A DNA stretch of 64,000 nt from Schizochytrium sp. TIO01 (GCA_004764695.1 SMSO01000031.1:1845048-1909047), one strand, 5' to 3'; counted from the stretch's first letter, positions 16,795 to 27,856 are shown. Numbers and translations are program-made. The notes: generated by a model from the letters alone, not told the origin.

Positions 16795-19700
16795 TTACAA
16801 AGTCGCGGGGCCGAAGAGTAGCGCACGAGCCATCGCTGCGGAATCATGTATGAGCTCTGCATGAAGACCAATGAGCGCAAGCTTTGGCAGACTTGCTGTC
16901 TTTATAGCCAGGTTTTTGCCAACATTAATAGGAGAGAAGTATGCTTGGTCTTCCTGGAACATAGACTGCTTGGAATTGCTAAGTTTATGTTTGCATTTGG
17001 CAAATATGCAGAATCGCTTGTACATGGAGTATTGGCAAGTAGCAACCATATCTATAAAGTCAAGTTCTGCCTTTTTTGAATTCGACTTCTTGACAGGTCG
17101 ACCTATAATTGGTCGTTGTGCGCCCGCTACTGCTGGCTGATTGATCACTTCTCCAAGGGAAGAAGCTTGAAATTCTACTTTGGAGTTCTCAGACAATGCA
17201 GTCAGTTCCGCAAGCCTAGCAACGTCCCTCTTGTTATGCATACCAAGTAGAAGCAAGGCCATGGGCCCATCTATAAATAAGTGGCCTTGCCCCGAGCCGT
17301 CATCAACAATCATGGCCGCCTTTGCCATAAGTTCAAAATTATCCTCACCAGATCGAGCAACACAATCTTTGGGACAGAGGAGTTTACCGTTCATGCCCCA
17401 ACCACAGACCTTGCACCGACGTTCTACCAGTGCAAAAGTAACTTGCACAACTGAGCTCATTATACAGACAAATTCTATTTTTTTTCCGTTTTCAAGGCCT
17501 CTTCGGAGAATGTCAGATAACAAATCAATTTTGATATCTTTAAGAGGCTTGATTGCCGGCAGATCCTCGTTGACTGAGATGACATCTTTGACAATAATAT
17601 TCGACGCAGTTGTCACTCGACAATAGATACTTTGTCCCTTCGAGATAAGCTCAGGATTGTATATTCGCAGTCTTGACCCAATCCGTAACGACCCAGGAGG
17701 CATGTGCAGACGAGAGACATCTGTAATATAAACTCCAATGACAGCAGGACTTTGTACATCGCGCAACTCGATGAAAATACCTGTGCAACGATCTAACAAT
17801 GGTGGAACTCTCCCTTCTACATTGGATTTAAGTGGTAAACTTTGTGGCTGACGTTGCTCGCGCAAAGATACACTGGTTACAATACCTTCCATGGCCCAGA
17901 GAGTACGGGCGCTAGAACTCCGACGGAACACCTGTTCAATTCTTTGTGGAGCATCGAATGTGAACCCAGACTCGGTGTGCTTTCTCCAAAATACATCACG
18001 CATTGCACTCACTACCGTTGTGTCGAGCTGTTCAAAGCGAGTTTCATTATTTGCATTATATAAACTTGAAGTCTCGCGAGCCATACCGGCCACTTTTTGG
18101 TTTGAAATGTTGACAATGCGATATCCTTGTCCAACGCATAAAAGATTCCAAAACTGAGGAAAACCATCTTTACTTGTGCACACAAGGCTCATATATCCTA
18201 GTTTCTCAGACCAAAATTTCAGTGAGACTTCCACAAGGCCCAAATCGTGGGTGCGACGACACGGCAAGGTGAGTGACACAAGAAGACCAACAATGATAAT
18301 TGAGGAATACGATGCCCCCTTGGTTGTGGCGGAGTTAGATTCGTCTTGCTTTGTTTCATTCTGGACCTGAGGTGGTATGGATTGTGGGATATCAAAGCCT
18401 CTTACCTTCATATCTAATCGCATAATAGACGAGGCCTCAAGATAAAGTCGGAGCACGGTATCCCTGTGAGTTTGACCTTCAACATATTGATCTTCCCACA
18501 GTAAAGGGGATCTCGGTGTATGTCGCGTCATTTTAATATTGTCTTGTGCGCGAACATGCAAGGCCTCTACAATAATCCTGCACTTCGAAAGAATAAGGGG
18601 AATAGGCGTTGAGCTTTTGGCCTCAGCAACAATCTTGGCAAGACTAGGACAAGGTCTAACTTCAATTGAACCAGTACGATCTCGAAACGATAATTGACCT
18701 GTCTTCACTGATGTTCCAAGCCATCCAACAATTGCGACCGGCTGACCAGAAAGGGCAAGTTCTTCGCCACTCAGGCTTGCGAAATAATTTTCACCTTGCA
18801 TAGTCGCAAGTCCAAAGGTCGATTCAGGTAGTTTCCTGAGCCCGTGCTTTCTTACGAAAGAAATTGCCTGGGTTTTCAGAAATTGTATAGAAGGTAAACT
18901 TGGCAAATATGAAGGTTTGGCAACGGCGTGACCACTTACAATTTGAGCCTGGCCACCCATTCCCAAAGGGTTCTCTAAAAGCATAAACTCGTCCCATACA
19001 TCTCGAGCAAACGGTTGGTCCTCTGAGTTGCTTGCTTCAGGTTTGAAACTCTTGGCGATGCTCATCAGTAAGTCTTTTGTTTTTTCAAAGAGAGACAGAC
19101 GTTGTAGTGCTTGTGGTGTTGCGTGATGAGCGATTTGGATGAGACTTTCTAAAAACCAAAAGGCAGTCAGTGCATCTAAGTTACGAGGCATCAATTCTTG
19201 CTGTGTAGGACTCATACGAAGGCACATATCTCGTCGTCTCGCCGTTCCCTTTGGATCAGCACTCTTTGAGAGTTCGGGTGAAATAGTATCTTGCTCAATG
19301 TGAGAGTTTATAGGAAAAGGTGCAAAATGTATAATCGACGTTGAACTTCGCATGGTCAAAACAAACCCTTCAAATTTTCCGTGAAAATACAAACGGAAGA
19401 TATTGTCAAAACGCACAATAGAACCCACACGCAGCCCGCGACCTCCACGTGGAGGTGGTACATGCGTCATAAATATTTTGGTGATTCCGTCAAGCTCAAG
19501 CACAAAGGCTCCCACCCGACGAGTAACTGTACCTACATAAGAACATTCCCGTGCAAGTTGAACAGAATTTGGGGCAGGCATAGGTGGACGCAAGCACCAA
19601 GTTTGGGTACTGTCAGCTCCGCGCGGAATCAGAGAAATCTGTGACCACTTTCTCACCACAAAATACGCTTGTGCGCGTGATCCTCCGGCAATATGTTGAA

Positions 19701-20784
19701 CAAAAGGTCTTTCAAGGATGTCGTGGTCTCGTATGGTGACCTTGTCACCTGGAGCCAGAACAGAACCAAGAAACTCCATGCCATTTTTGAGCAAGAGAAA
19801 ATGTTGTCGCTGTTCTTCCCTTCCCTCATTCTCTATAGCCTGGACGAGTAAATACGGCGGATGTACATGGTCGGCCTGGATAATTGGGCTGACTGCAGCA
19901 ACTCTCCATGTGAATCTGCAATTTTGAGACCCATCTACCTGAAGATCTGAAGGACTCCACTCTTGCGGCGAGCCTCCACTTACAATAATTTCGGTAACCT
20001 CTAGATAGTACCCATGCAGGATGCATGCGTCCTCCATCGACCGAGCTGGGTATTCTGCCCAGGTGTAGCGCCCCCCGTCATTCTCAATATGCTTGGCGCC
20101 TCCGACCAAGCCTGCCTCCGGTTTCGGCTGCCATAACTTCTTCACGGAAAATGCAGTTACAATCACCGGAAGATTAGATCGAACTCCCTGCTGGTGCACC
20201 AACGTGCTGCGAGCTCGCTCGCTAAGCACAATTGGGAGTCCCCTTTGCCCTTTTATATCTTTAGTAAGTAGTTTGCGCATTTTTCTGTCTTCGCACGCTA
20301 TCGTAGACATGTCTTTCAGCACCAGCGGCGAACCTTCTCGCAAAGGCCCACACGAGAGCACCCCTGCAAGTATGCATTCAAGTTGATTCTTACATAACAT
20401 TATAGCCTTCATTATTGGTAAAAATCGATTTTGATTCGCATCTCCACTACGTATTTGGAGCTCATTTGCATTTCTACAGTGCTCTGGAGTTCTACTTCCG
20501 CGCGAATGTGAGACATTGCGATGATCCAACTCCTTTACAGGTTTTGTAGCAAGTCGTGCCAAAGAAGCTGCCTCCCAGGCAATATACTTGCGCACAAGTC
20601 TCAGAATCTCATCATCATCTGTAGCTTCAACTTTCCTGCGTTTCCTTGCGCTTGATCCGTCCAGACCTTCTTCAAGAGGACCTTCACCGTCACAGCGCTC
20701 TCGACTCGGACTCGATGTTGATACGTTAACGAGCTGCCGCACCGTCTCCAGACAGGACTTCTCTGCTCCAGAGGTCACTTGCAT
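16795..20784 (-). CDS. CTC1: CTC1, large subunit of the CST telomere-replication complex
   Basis: The product is 1329 aa (human CTC1 has 1217), built of successive OB-fold-like segments. Segments collinear with human CTC1 include: VAIVGWLGTSVKTGQLSFRD against VLLGVLVASSHKGCLQLRD; LLCVGQGYRIVNIS against LHPGQVYRLIAPG; GVYITDVSRLHMPPGSLRIG against DVYIEDPHLPPSLGLLPG; and MIVDDGSGQGHLFID against LLVEDGTAEAVVTC. A zinc ribbon C-x2-C-x8-C-x3-C (CKVCGWGMNGKLLCPKDC, about 1121-1140) sits where CTC1 has its cysteine cluster. The N-terminus (about 1-60) is basic and acidic low complexity with a KRRK nuclear signal. CST binds single-stranded telomeric DNA and recruits polymerase alpha-primase for C-strand fill-in. 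It is divergent from nucleoredoxin. Confidence 0.85.
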   Translation of the reverse strand: MQVTSGAEKSCLETVRQLVNVSTSSPSRERCDGEGPLEEGLDGSSARKRRKVEATDDDEILRLVRKYIAWEAASLARLATKPVKELDHRNVSHSRGSRTPEHCRNANELQIRSGDANQNRFLPIMKAIMLCKNQLECILAGVLSCGPLREGSPLVLKDMSTIACEDRKMRKLLTKDIKGQRGLPIVLSERARSTLVHQQGVRSNLPVIVTAFSVKKLWQPKPEAGLVGGAKHIENDGGRYTWAEYPARSMEDACILHGYYLEVTEIIVSGGSPQEWSPSDLQVDGSQNCRFTWRVAAVSPIIQADHVHPPYLLVQAIENEGREEQRQHFLLLKNGMEFLGSVLAPGDKVTIRDHDILERPFVQHIAGGSRAQAYFVVRKWSQISLIPRGADSTQTWCLRPPMPAPNSVQLARECSYVGTVTRRVGAFVLELDGITKIFMTHVPPPRGGRGLRVGSIVRFDNIFRLYFHGKFEGFVLTMRSSTSIIHFAPFPINSHIEQDTISPELSKSADPKGTARRRDMCLRMSPTQQELMPRNLDALTAFWFLESLIQIAHHATPQALQRLSLFEKTKDLLMSIAKSFKPEASNSEDQPFARDVWDEFMLLENPLGMGGQAQIVSGHAVAKPSYLPSLPSIQFLKTQAISFVRKHGLRKLPESTFGLATMQGENYFASLSGEELALSGQPVAIVGWLGTSVKTGQLSFRDRTGSIEVRPCPSLAKIVAEAKSSTPIPLILSKCRIIVEALHVRAQDNIKMTRHTPRSPLLWEDQYVEGQTHRDTVLRLYLEASSIMRLDMKVRGFDIPQSIPPQVQNETKQDESNSATTKGASYSSIIIVGLLVSLTLPCRRTHDLGLVEVSLKFWSEKLGYMSLVCTSKDGFPQFWNLLCVGQGYRIVNISNQKVAGMARETSSLYNANNETRFEQLDTTVVSAMRDVFWRKHTESGFTFDAPQRIEQVFRRSSSARTLWAMEGIVTSVSLREQRQPQSLPLKSNVEGRVPPLLDRCTGIFIELRDVQSPAVIGVYITDVSRLHMPPGSLRIGSRLRIYNPELISKGQSIYCRVTTASNIIVKDVISVNEDLPAIKPLKDIKIDLLSDILRRGLENGKKIEFVCIMSSVVQVTFALVERRCKVCGWGMNGKLLCPKDCVARSGEDNFELMAKAAMIVDDGSGQGHLFIDGPMALLLLGMHNKRDVARLAELTALSENSKVEFQASSLGEVINQPAVAGAQRPIIGRPVKKSNSKKAELDFIDMVATCQYSMYKRFCIFAKCKHKLSNSKQSMFQEDQAYFSPINVGKNLAIKTASLPKLALIGLHAELIHDSAAMARALLFGPATL

Positions 20785-22110
20785 CAGCCCGGGGTCTTCG
20801 CAAGAGTTATCTCAGGCTACCCGGGCGATGCTTAGAGTCGTTCTCCGCTCAAGTTGGTCTTGGTTGCGTCTTTTCATGAAATCATTCTCACGTTGCTGGT
20901 TATGAGATTACTATGAATTATACCATCTTCGTCATTGCATAATTAAATGACTATCATTGAAAGACTTGCAGAACTCAGCTTGCAAAGGTTGCAACTCACG
21001 CCAGGGAGAGACGCAACCTTCTAGACGCCAACGATGCACAGGCCACAACCTGGTGGCTGGTGCTCAAGTTCAAGGTGTTCATTTATAGAAAAAACCAATC
21101 AGGGAGTTCATTCATCTTGCAATCTGAAGAATGGCCTCAAATTAGTTCCCGTTCCGTTACGGTTCTGCAATGGTTCTACACTACCTCAACCTTGAAGATC
21201 GTACCAGGATGCTATGTTAAGCTGGCTCCTTCGTCTTTAGCCACGAGCTCTCTAGCTTGAGCCTAATGACGTGTTTCCCCACTCAACCCAGAGCGTCTGG
21301 AGAGTGGCCAATGACACCCTTTCGTCAAATGATTCATTAGTAAAGATACGAAGAGCTTCCAGTACCTAGGTCCTCCTTATCGTTCCAGCTGTTCTGTTCT
21401 TTTCTTTTCTTTCCTCTTCTTTTCCCAGATTGTTCTTTCCCTTACGAGGAGTTGCTTTCATAACACCGATCTGAGGTCCCGTGCGGTTCGTGTACGAAAA
21501 CGATGGCTACGATCGTGGTCCTGTCGTGCTTAAAGCTCGCCACACTCGCTGGATTCCAGTCAGAAGAAGTCGGTCAAGCTCGCTCAAACTTATGTGCGTC
21601 GATAACAGCGATCGTGGCAGTACCTGGAGAATTTAATTCCACAGTTCAACAACTCATGGATGTAGTCGAGAGTGCTTTTCTGGCTGTACCGAATCCCTAA
21701 GAGTATACGCTAGATGAGCCCTAGTCACGCTTTGTATTGTAGAAAGAATTTGTGCTGGAAAATGATGTTTTCATCCATCACTGGGTTTTAATATGAGCGG
21801 GGACCCCTAGGAAGGTTCTAAGGTTTGGCATAGGAGGTACGCGGTTTTGGAGCAATTACCGAAAGCGTATGGAAAGTTGTTTTTCCGAAGAAGTTCTTTT
21901 GAGAAGGAATCAATCATTTTCAAGATACATATCTGTCGGAGCTGTGCTTGGAGACTCCGCAAACCCGAAACTCGAGGCGGAAGACTCGGAGCCACGGGGA
22001 TTTGCGAAGAACCTTATATATCGAGAGCAATTGCTGCTGCCTCTGTGCGAAAGCAGAACAGGTAAACGCTGCTATCTTTTTGATTCCTACATCAAGTCAA
22101 GTTGGCCATC
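20785..22110. promoter_or_regulatory. divergent intergenic region, CTC1 / nucleoredoxin
   Basis: About 1.3 kb with no recognised gene. A 65-codon frame at 21503-21700 and an open stretch at 21847-22065 have no family match I know. The sequence CAGGTAAACG at about 22058 looks like a splice donor, and ATCAAG just before the nucleoredoxin ATG could be an acceptor, so a 5'-UTR intron is possible. A pyrimidine-rich tract lies at 21390-21430. Confidence 0.4.
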
Positions 22111-23415
22111 ATGACCGCCATGGAAGACCTCTTTGGTGAAGAGCTCATTGCGAAGGATGGCTCTCGCGTTAAGACCCGCGACGTGACCAAAAAGGTCATG
22201 GCAATCTATGCCAGCAGCGCCACCTGCGGTCCCTGCCGTCTTTTCACGCCAATGTTGGCAAAGTTGTACGAAAAGTTGAACAAGGATGGCAAGGAGCTCG
22301 AAATTATCTTCTTGTCTGCAGACGATGAGAAGGATGGATTTGACGAGTGCTACGCCAAAATGCCTTGGCTCGCGGTGCCTTTTGACGATGAGGATCGTAA
22401 GATCAGCCTCATGAAGAAGATCAAGCTTCGCGCTGTCCCGACCTTGGTCTTCTTTGACGGTGAGTCTGGCGAGATGTACAATATGAATGGTCGCGAGGCG
22501 ATTGCCGCCGACGAGGAGGGCGAGAACTACCCCTGGACTCCCCCCTCACTTAAGGAGTGCCTTGGATCTAGCTTCATCAATGGTGATGGAGAAGAGGTCA
22601 CTCTGGAGGACTTGAAGGGCAAGTACATTACGCTCTACTTCTCAGCCCAGTGGTGTCCTCCGTGCCACATGTTCACGCCTGTATTGATCAAGCTGTACAA
22701 GAAACTCAAGGAAGAAGGAAAGCCTTGGGAGGTTATCTTCCTCTCGTCTGATCGTGATCAGGGGGCCTTTGAAGAGTACTTCGCCAGCATGCCTTGGCTC
22801 AGTGTGCCCTTCGAAGACCGGGGACGCAAGCAGAAGCTGAGCACTTACTTTGATGTTGAGGGCATCCCCACAGCTATCATGCTCGACCCTGAGCTTAATG
22901 TGATCAACAAGGGCCTCCGTGGCTACATTGATGAGGACCAGGATGAAGGCAAGAACTTTCCATGGGAACCCAAGCCTGTGCTTACCCTCACTCAGGGTGC
23001 TGGAGAAATCAACGACATGCCCAACTTGGTCGTGCTCATGGAGCAGGAGGGTGACAACACCCAGGCCCAGTTTGAGACTATCCTCACGCAGATCTCTGAA
23101 AGCCATGCCGAGAAGGTCAAGTCAGAGAACAAGCCCCCCATGCAGTTCCTTGTGGCCAACCCCGGCGATATGCTTGTGTCTCGTGTGCGTTCGCTTTGTG
23201 GTCTCGCCTCCGCAAAGGATGAGTTCCGAACCCTTTGTAACGGTGATATGTGCATGAGGCTCCATGCCTCCACCGCTGTCATTATCCTCGATATCCCTGA
23301 TCAGGGTGGCTTTTATGAGCTCGAAGGTGAGCTCACGAAGGAGAACATTGTCGACTTTTATGAAAAGTTCATCAAGGGTGAACTCAAGTCTTCGCGCAAG
23401 CAGCTTGGTGCATAA
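22111..23415 (+). CDS. nucleoredoxin-like protein with tandem thioredoxin folds
   Basis: The product is 434 aa from ATG 22111 (MTAMEDLFGE). Three thioredoxin-like units are visible. Unit 1 (about 5-145) has active site CGPC at 39-42; unit 2 (about 150-290) has WCPPC with cysteines at 182 and 185; unit 3 (about 300-430) keeps the fold pattern but no CxxC. FLSSDRDQGAFEEYFASMPW, SVPFEDR and GIPTAIMLD are nucleoredoxin/tryparedoxin family hallmarks. Such proteins reduce protein disulfides in cytosol or nucleus. No signal peptide is present. The CGPC of unit 1 is the classical thioredoxin site, whereas animal nucleoredoxin has CPPC, so the two sites may have different potentials. Codon use is more GC-rich at third positions than in neighbours, suggesting high expression. 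A possible AATAAA polyadenylation signal occurs at 23560. Confidence 0.9.
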   Translation: MTAMEDLFGEELIAKDGSRVKTRDVTKKVMAIYASSATCGPCRLFTPMLAKLYEKLNKDGKELEIIFLSADDEKDGFDECYAKMPWLAVPFDDEDRKISLMKKIKLRAVPTLVFFDGESGEMYNMNGREAIAADEEGENYPWTPPSLKECLGSSFINGDGEEVTLEDLKGKYITLYFSAQWCPPCHMFTPVLIKLYKKLKEEGKPWEVIFLSSDRDQGAFEEYFASMPWLSVPFEDRGRKQKLSTYFDVEGIPTAIMLDPELNVINKGLRGYIDEDQDEGKNFPWEPKPVLTLTQGAGEINDMPNLVVLMEQEGDNTQAQFETILTQISESHAEKVKSENKPPMQFLVANPGDMLVSRVRSLCGLASAKDEFRTLCNGDMCMRLHASTAVIILDIPDQGGFYELEGELTKENIVDFYEKFIKGELKSSRKQLGA

Positions 23416-24044
23416 TCGTTGATAGCCAGCTGAAATATCAGCTGTCTTCTCTCTCTTTTTTTTTTCTCTTTTCATTCATCTGCAGACTTGAATGGGTTTC
23501 TTATCATACCATTGGACTAATCCGACAATGTTACCATGGTATGTGTTTTCAAAGTTTTAAATAAACAACAATAAAGGTAAGCACAAAAGCAAAGCAGAAA
23601 CTGCTTCTGGCTACAATGGGAATGCATGGAAACTTTGCGTTCCACTGCTTTTAATCCACACGCTTTTTTACTTTTGGATTTTAATTGATGTTGCTTCGAG
23701 CTTTATGTTATAAGTTGAACACTTTAAAAAATAATTAAAAATCACCAGACAACATAAATTTTACTGTATACTTGGACCATTCTCAAGCTCTTGTCATCTT
23801 CAGAATATGCGAGAATTTGCGCTCATTTGTCACCCTTTTGCAAGTGCAACTAACTACCAATTCTCTAGCAAAGAAAGGAAAAAAAGATACAATAACCATG
23901 TGTAAAACTATAAAAGGGGAAGGACACTATGCATCTGTCTCGACAACGGACATTTCAATTTGTATATAATAATGGTTATCTACGGCTATTCGCAAAGAGT
24001 ATATGAGTGCTATTTTAGAACTGGCTGTGTGATTTCCTGCATGA
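23416..24044. other. intergenic, nucleoredoxin to NOXRED1-like
   Basis: About 630 bp between two plus-strand genes. AATAAA at 23560-23565 is a plausible polyadenylation signal for nucleoredoxin. The rest is AT-rich, with no further gene seen. Confidence 0.5.
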
Positions 24045-25232
24045 ATGGGAAATGGCTACGCAAAGCCCAACATCTATTTAGCAAACGGCAAAATACCTTG
24101 CTGGCAGACGCTAGGCAGGGATAAGGAGCAAAACTTCACAAACTTCAACACAGCGCTGATTAAAAGCGACTGTGAGATGCCACACAACCTTGACAACACA
24201 TCCGGCAAAACAGGTGCTATAAACAATGGTGGATCGGCCCTCGATCTCTTTGGGAGTGTCGCAAAGCGTGTTCCGGACAACCTTCTGGACAACCTCAATG
24301 TGCAGCGTCTCAGTGCCCCTGCATCTAGAGAAATGCGGGAAGCGTGTATCGCCCGGGATGCTGGCTTAGAAGACGTTGGAGCTGTCTGTCGTCTGTTTAC
24401 ACGATGTGTGATTAAGACCGTCGCACGGACGAAAACTCAACGTAAATTTCGTGCTTGTATTATTGGTGCTGGAGTGATGGCGCATAGAATTGCCCGAATG
24501 ATGCTTGAATCAGGTGATTTGCAGCCTAATGAACTGATGATGTACTCTCGACATTCACAACTGCGTGACTTGCCCGAGCAAGTTTATTATGCAAACTCCT
24601 TGGAAGATGCAATTGTTGAATGCGCGCCACGCATAATTTTTATTGCTTGCACATACGGCCAATTTGAACGCTTAGCAGTCTTGATGAAGCCTATGCTAAA
24701 ACCAACACATGTGGTTTGTATTCTTGTTCTTGGCATTAGTGCATCCAAGGCAGCGCGCTTGTTGGGCATCGATAGTCCAGTGCGGATCATTTCCTCCCGA
24801 CATTATACCCCAAACGCACATGTAGGTTGCTCATGTACTGTAGCGAGAGGAAACGAAACAGCTGAGGAGAAGTGCGGTGAAAGGCAAGCTCATAATTGTG
24901 CAATATCTGAAGACGATGAGTTTGAAGATGATGGCATTGGAACGCAGGCATCAAGGGGGGGTGGAATGCGCAGGTGGTCTGCATTTGATCATCACCAGAG
25001 TTTTGTACATCCACGGCACGCTCGACAGGAGCTTGCAGAGGCTATGTCAGCACTACGTGACGCCTGCATTCAGCAAGCAATTGCTCTTGGTCTAACTCCA
25101 GAGCGTGCTGTGGAGGCTTGTGACACTGTCCTTTCTGGTCCGGGTATGGCGCAGTCTACCCGTGCGTTACTCTTTGTTCAGGAACCGCGTTCGCGTGCAA
25201 AGCTTTTGCCCACCGCTAGTGCATACTTTTGA
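24045..25232 (+). CDS. NOXRED1-like / pyrroline-5-carboxylate-reductase-like oxidoreductase
   Basis: The product is 395 aa. A Rossmann fold starts at about residue 138 with CIIGAGVMAHRIARMMLESG, the Gly-rich dinucleotide motif of the P5C reductase superfamily, followed by YSRH (second strand with a basic residue, suggesting NADP) and an ADVIF-like segment APRIIFIACTYGQF. A strand HVVCILVLGISASKAARLLG and SPVRIISSRHYTPNAHVG follow, as in P5CR-like NOXRED1. A low-complexity acidic insert (about 280-310) interrupts the domain. A helical end (AMSALRDACIQQAIALGLTP) stands in for the P5CR dimerisation helices but diverges from proline biosynthetic enzymes, so proline synthesis is not supported. The substrate is unknown. 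The first about 100 residues are unlike anything I recognise. Confidence 0.65.
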   Translation: MGNGYAKPNIYLANGKIPCWQTLGRDKEQNFTNFNTALIKSDCEMPHNLDNTSGKTGAINNGGSALDLFGSVAKRVPDNLLDNLNVQRLSAPASREMREACIARDAGLEDVGAVCRLFTRCVIKTVARTKTQRKFRACIIGAGVMAHRIARMMLESGDLQPNELMMYSRHSQLRDLPEQVYYANSLEDAIVECAPRIIFIACTYGQFERLAVLMKPMLKPTHVVCILVLGISASKAARLLGIDSPVRIISSRHYTPNAHVGCSCTVARGNETAEEKCGERQAHNCAISEDDEFEDDGIGTQASRGGGMRRWSAFDHHQSFVHPRHARQELAEAMSALRDACIQQAIALGLTPERAVEACDTVLSGPGMAQSTRALLFVQEPRSRAKLLPTASAYF

Positions 25233-25634
25233 AACTTAGGAAAAGTACTATTAGGAATGTAAGATATACTAGATACTCATGAATGATCCTTTGTAGCAGC
25301 TGAAACACCTGCTTCTCAGAATCAGTTTATTGTCATTTACCCATTCTGGAATTTGCTACATAGAAATGTTTGAGAAAGAGCTCAAACATATTTACGATCA
25401 CAGAGCTGCTCTGACAGGTGTATACAAAGCTGTGGGCGTGAGCGTTGGTGCATCTATGCAGCTGATCATTGTAGCCTTTCTTCGATATGTTTTGTGATAG
25501 TGTATGAACGGCAAACAAGGGATCTTGAAAAGAATAAGGTGAGGTCTTGTGTCCATTATCAGGTTTAACATTGGCTTGTATAAATTTATGAAGAAGGGGG
25601 ACGTACTTGTGAGATAGCAAACAAACAACAGAAC
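25233..25634. other. intergenic, convergent 3' ends
   Basis: About 400 bp between the NOXRED1-like stop and the carrier stop. No gene or repeat seen. Confidence 0.5.
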
Positions 25635-26694
25635 TTAGTGAGTTGCTGCGGGGGCGCTGTCTAGCTTAAACACCTTGAAGACAATTTTCTGGATTTGTTC
25701 ATAAGTGAGGAACTGGAAGGCAGCAGTAAGCACGGTCTGCCAGAGTTTAGCCTCCATGCCCTTGAACCATCCCATGACACCGTGGGTCTTGGCGATTTTT
25801 TGCAGCACATCGACCGTGCTGGTGTAGTTACGCTCTTGCGGATTAGTGTTGCCACGATCAGCACGAAGGCGGCTCTGAGCAATTTGCAGCGGGTAGGTCA
25901 CAATCGTGGCCACTGCCTTGGCAATAGCACCAATGATGAAAAACTGCACAGCAGTGATGGCCTTACCGCGCTTTTCTAGTACAGTGCGCAGGCGCTCGTA
26001 GACACTGAATTGGATGCTCGGGTTCGAGACCAAAATCAGCGAAGGGCCCATACCTTTCCAGAGTGCACCCACGCCCTCCTCCTTCGCAATGCGGTACAGG
26101 CAGTCAGCAACACCCGTGTACGGCTTACGATCATCATTGGCTCCGCTCTTGCCAGATTGCACGGTGAGGCGAGTACCAGCGACCCAAAGCGGTGTGGTCG
26201 CCAAAACGTTAATGATACCTGCAGCGCTGGCAATCACAAGATTTGTGATGGGGTCAATGGCTGCCTTGGGGTTCTCCGCAATCAGCTTCTTGTATATGCT
26301 CTTGAAAGCGTTGTATGTGTAAAAGTACACAAAGTTCGAGGCTCCGAGGGAGACCACCTGTACATTTTCACATGGTCGGCATGACCATTCTGTCAGTTAT
26401 TACGATTCTCCCATGCTGCTAACATTCAATCACATGCGCATTTGCAGTTTAACTTACTGAGCTCCACCAGCCCTGGTACAGAGCCTGAATGCCCTCCTCC
26501 TCAGCAATAACTTTGGCCACCTTGAATGGGCTCGCTGCCTTGAGGTGCTCGTCGATCTGGAGCTTCATACGGATAATGTTAAGGGGGTAGAATACAGTAA
26601 TGGCACTCATACCACCCGCCATGCCACTCGTGGCATGCACGAGGTTCACATAGGTGAAAACCTCATTCTTGATGTCTGTTGCGAGGGCCGTCAT
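25635..26694 (-). CDS. SLC25A17: peroxisomal adenine-nucleotide carrier (PMP34/SLC25A17 type), two exons
   Basis: Exon 1 is 26458-26694 and exon 2 is 25635-26357, joined in phase 0 to give 319 aa. Three mitochondrial-carrier repeats are visible with signatures YPLNIIRMKLQ, TPLWVAGTRLTVQ and YPLQIAQSRLR. The joined text [20 protein letters not shown] matches [20 protein letters not shown] of human PMP34, and ASNPSIQFSVYERLR and GMEAKLWQTVLTAAFQFLTYE also match closely. PMP34-type carriers exchange cytosolic ATP for AMP/ADP (and CoA-type nucleotides) across the peroxisomal membrane, supporting fatty-acid activation. The first signature has Asn where most carriers have Asp. The codons before ATG 26694 contain no earlier ATG. 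Very secure family assignment; the organelle is inferred from the family. Confidence 0.95.
26358..26457 (-). other. 100-nt intron of the peroxisomal carrier gene
   Basis: Donor GTAAGT, acceptor TGTACAG, phase 0. Joining the flanking codons exactly restores the carrier sequence between the second helix of repeat 1 and its continuation. Confidence 0.92.
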
Positions 26695-27856
26695 TTCCCA
26701 GAGTCCTTTGTTCAATCAGCCTTCACAAGTCCAAAGTCCACGCACGTCAGTGATCCTCACTATATCCTGAGTTCATACATTGATTCAATCATAAGACTCT
26801 TCCCACTGAGGCCAAGAGTGCTCCAAAGCCTCGGGCTCTGCAGCTTGCATCCACGAGCACTACCCCAGTCTTCGTCGCCAAACCTACCCCAAACCAAGAA
26901 GCCTTCCTCCTCGCAGCTCGAGAGACGAAGTATGCAGAGTTCTCGTCGTAGTTCGAGGTCTGGCGCAATCAGTTTGGAATCACATTCCTTCCTTCACTCA
27001 ATCATTCATTCACTCATCTATTCATTCTTTCAATTTTTTGACAATTAATTTTACTCATTTATTCATTTCTTCCTTCCTTTTCATCTATGCACTCTTATGC
27101 CATTCCTAGCGCCACATTCTTTCTTTGTAAGAAAGATAAACCTTTTTCAATAACCTTCACGTCATTGACTTACCTTAAAAATTGTTTAGTTTAGCACCAG
27201 CCCTAACAGCTCCTGTATACAAACAGTAATATTCGCACCCATACGTAAACCTCAAATTAAAAATTGTAATACGTATGCAAATTAGTACAAGAAAAGGATA
27301 CCAGGCGGGCGTTGTAATGCAGAAATCGGGTGACACCTGTGGATTCTGAAGACAGGACTAAGCTGAGGGTCCAGAACTGGTTCAAGGCTGTGCCAAGGGC
27401 TCAGAGTGAGAGGTCTTAGTCTTGATTTGTACGAAGCTAGCTGGGGGGGAGCGTACAGCTCGAAAGATGTCAATTCTGAAACTAGCCTGCCAGATCAGGC
27501 GGGTCCGCGGGAAGTACACAGGGACTTTTAGTTCTTCTGAGAGACTAGGGGGGTAATGGGCGATTCTTCGTAGTCAATGTGCCTGCCGCTATTCTTGGGC
27601 GTGGGAGAGGAGGAAATGATTGTGGATTTTTGGGATCGATTCTTCTTCTTTGGATGTATGTCTGCGGAGATGATAATGATGATAAATCGCGTGAGGAAGA
27701 GGATAACAGGAATGCACCCGCTGAGGGCGACGGAGACACAAGCAGGAGTTGGTTTGCCTTCTCTGCAGATCGATTCAAGAGGGTGAACATCCCTTTGGGG
27801 TTCTGCGCTGCAGAGACTGATCCGTGAGGAATCACACTAAACTCAGAGGATCGGCG
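26695..27856. promoter_or_regulatory. divergent intergenic region, carrier / BTB-tubby
   Basis: About 1.2 kb between divergent genes. It contains a stretch of CATT/CTTT-rich sequence (26980-27090) and frames of about 70-120 codons with no recognisable domain. It presumably holds both promoters and 5' UTRs. Confidence 0.4.

Noticed and set aside
21503-21700. 65-codon frame with a proper ATG upstream of nucleoredoxin
   Set aside because: No recognisable family, length within chance expectation, and likely promoter or 5' UTR.
24045-25232. Assignment of the NOXRED1-like gene as a proline biosynthesis enzyme
   Set aside because: Only the Rossmann part resembles pyrroline-5-carboxylate reductase; the C-terminal dimer domain is too divergent and an acidic insert breaks the fold.
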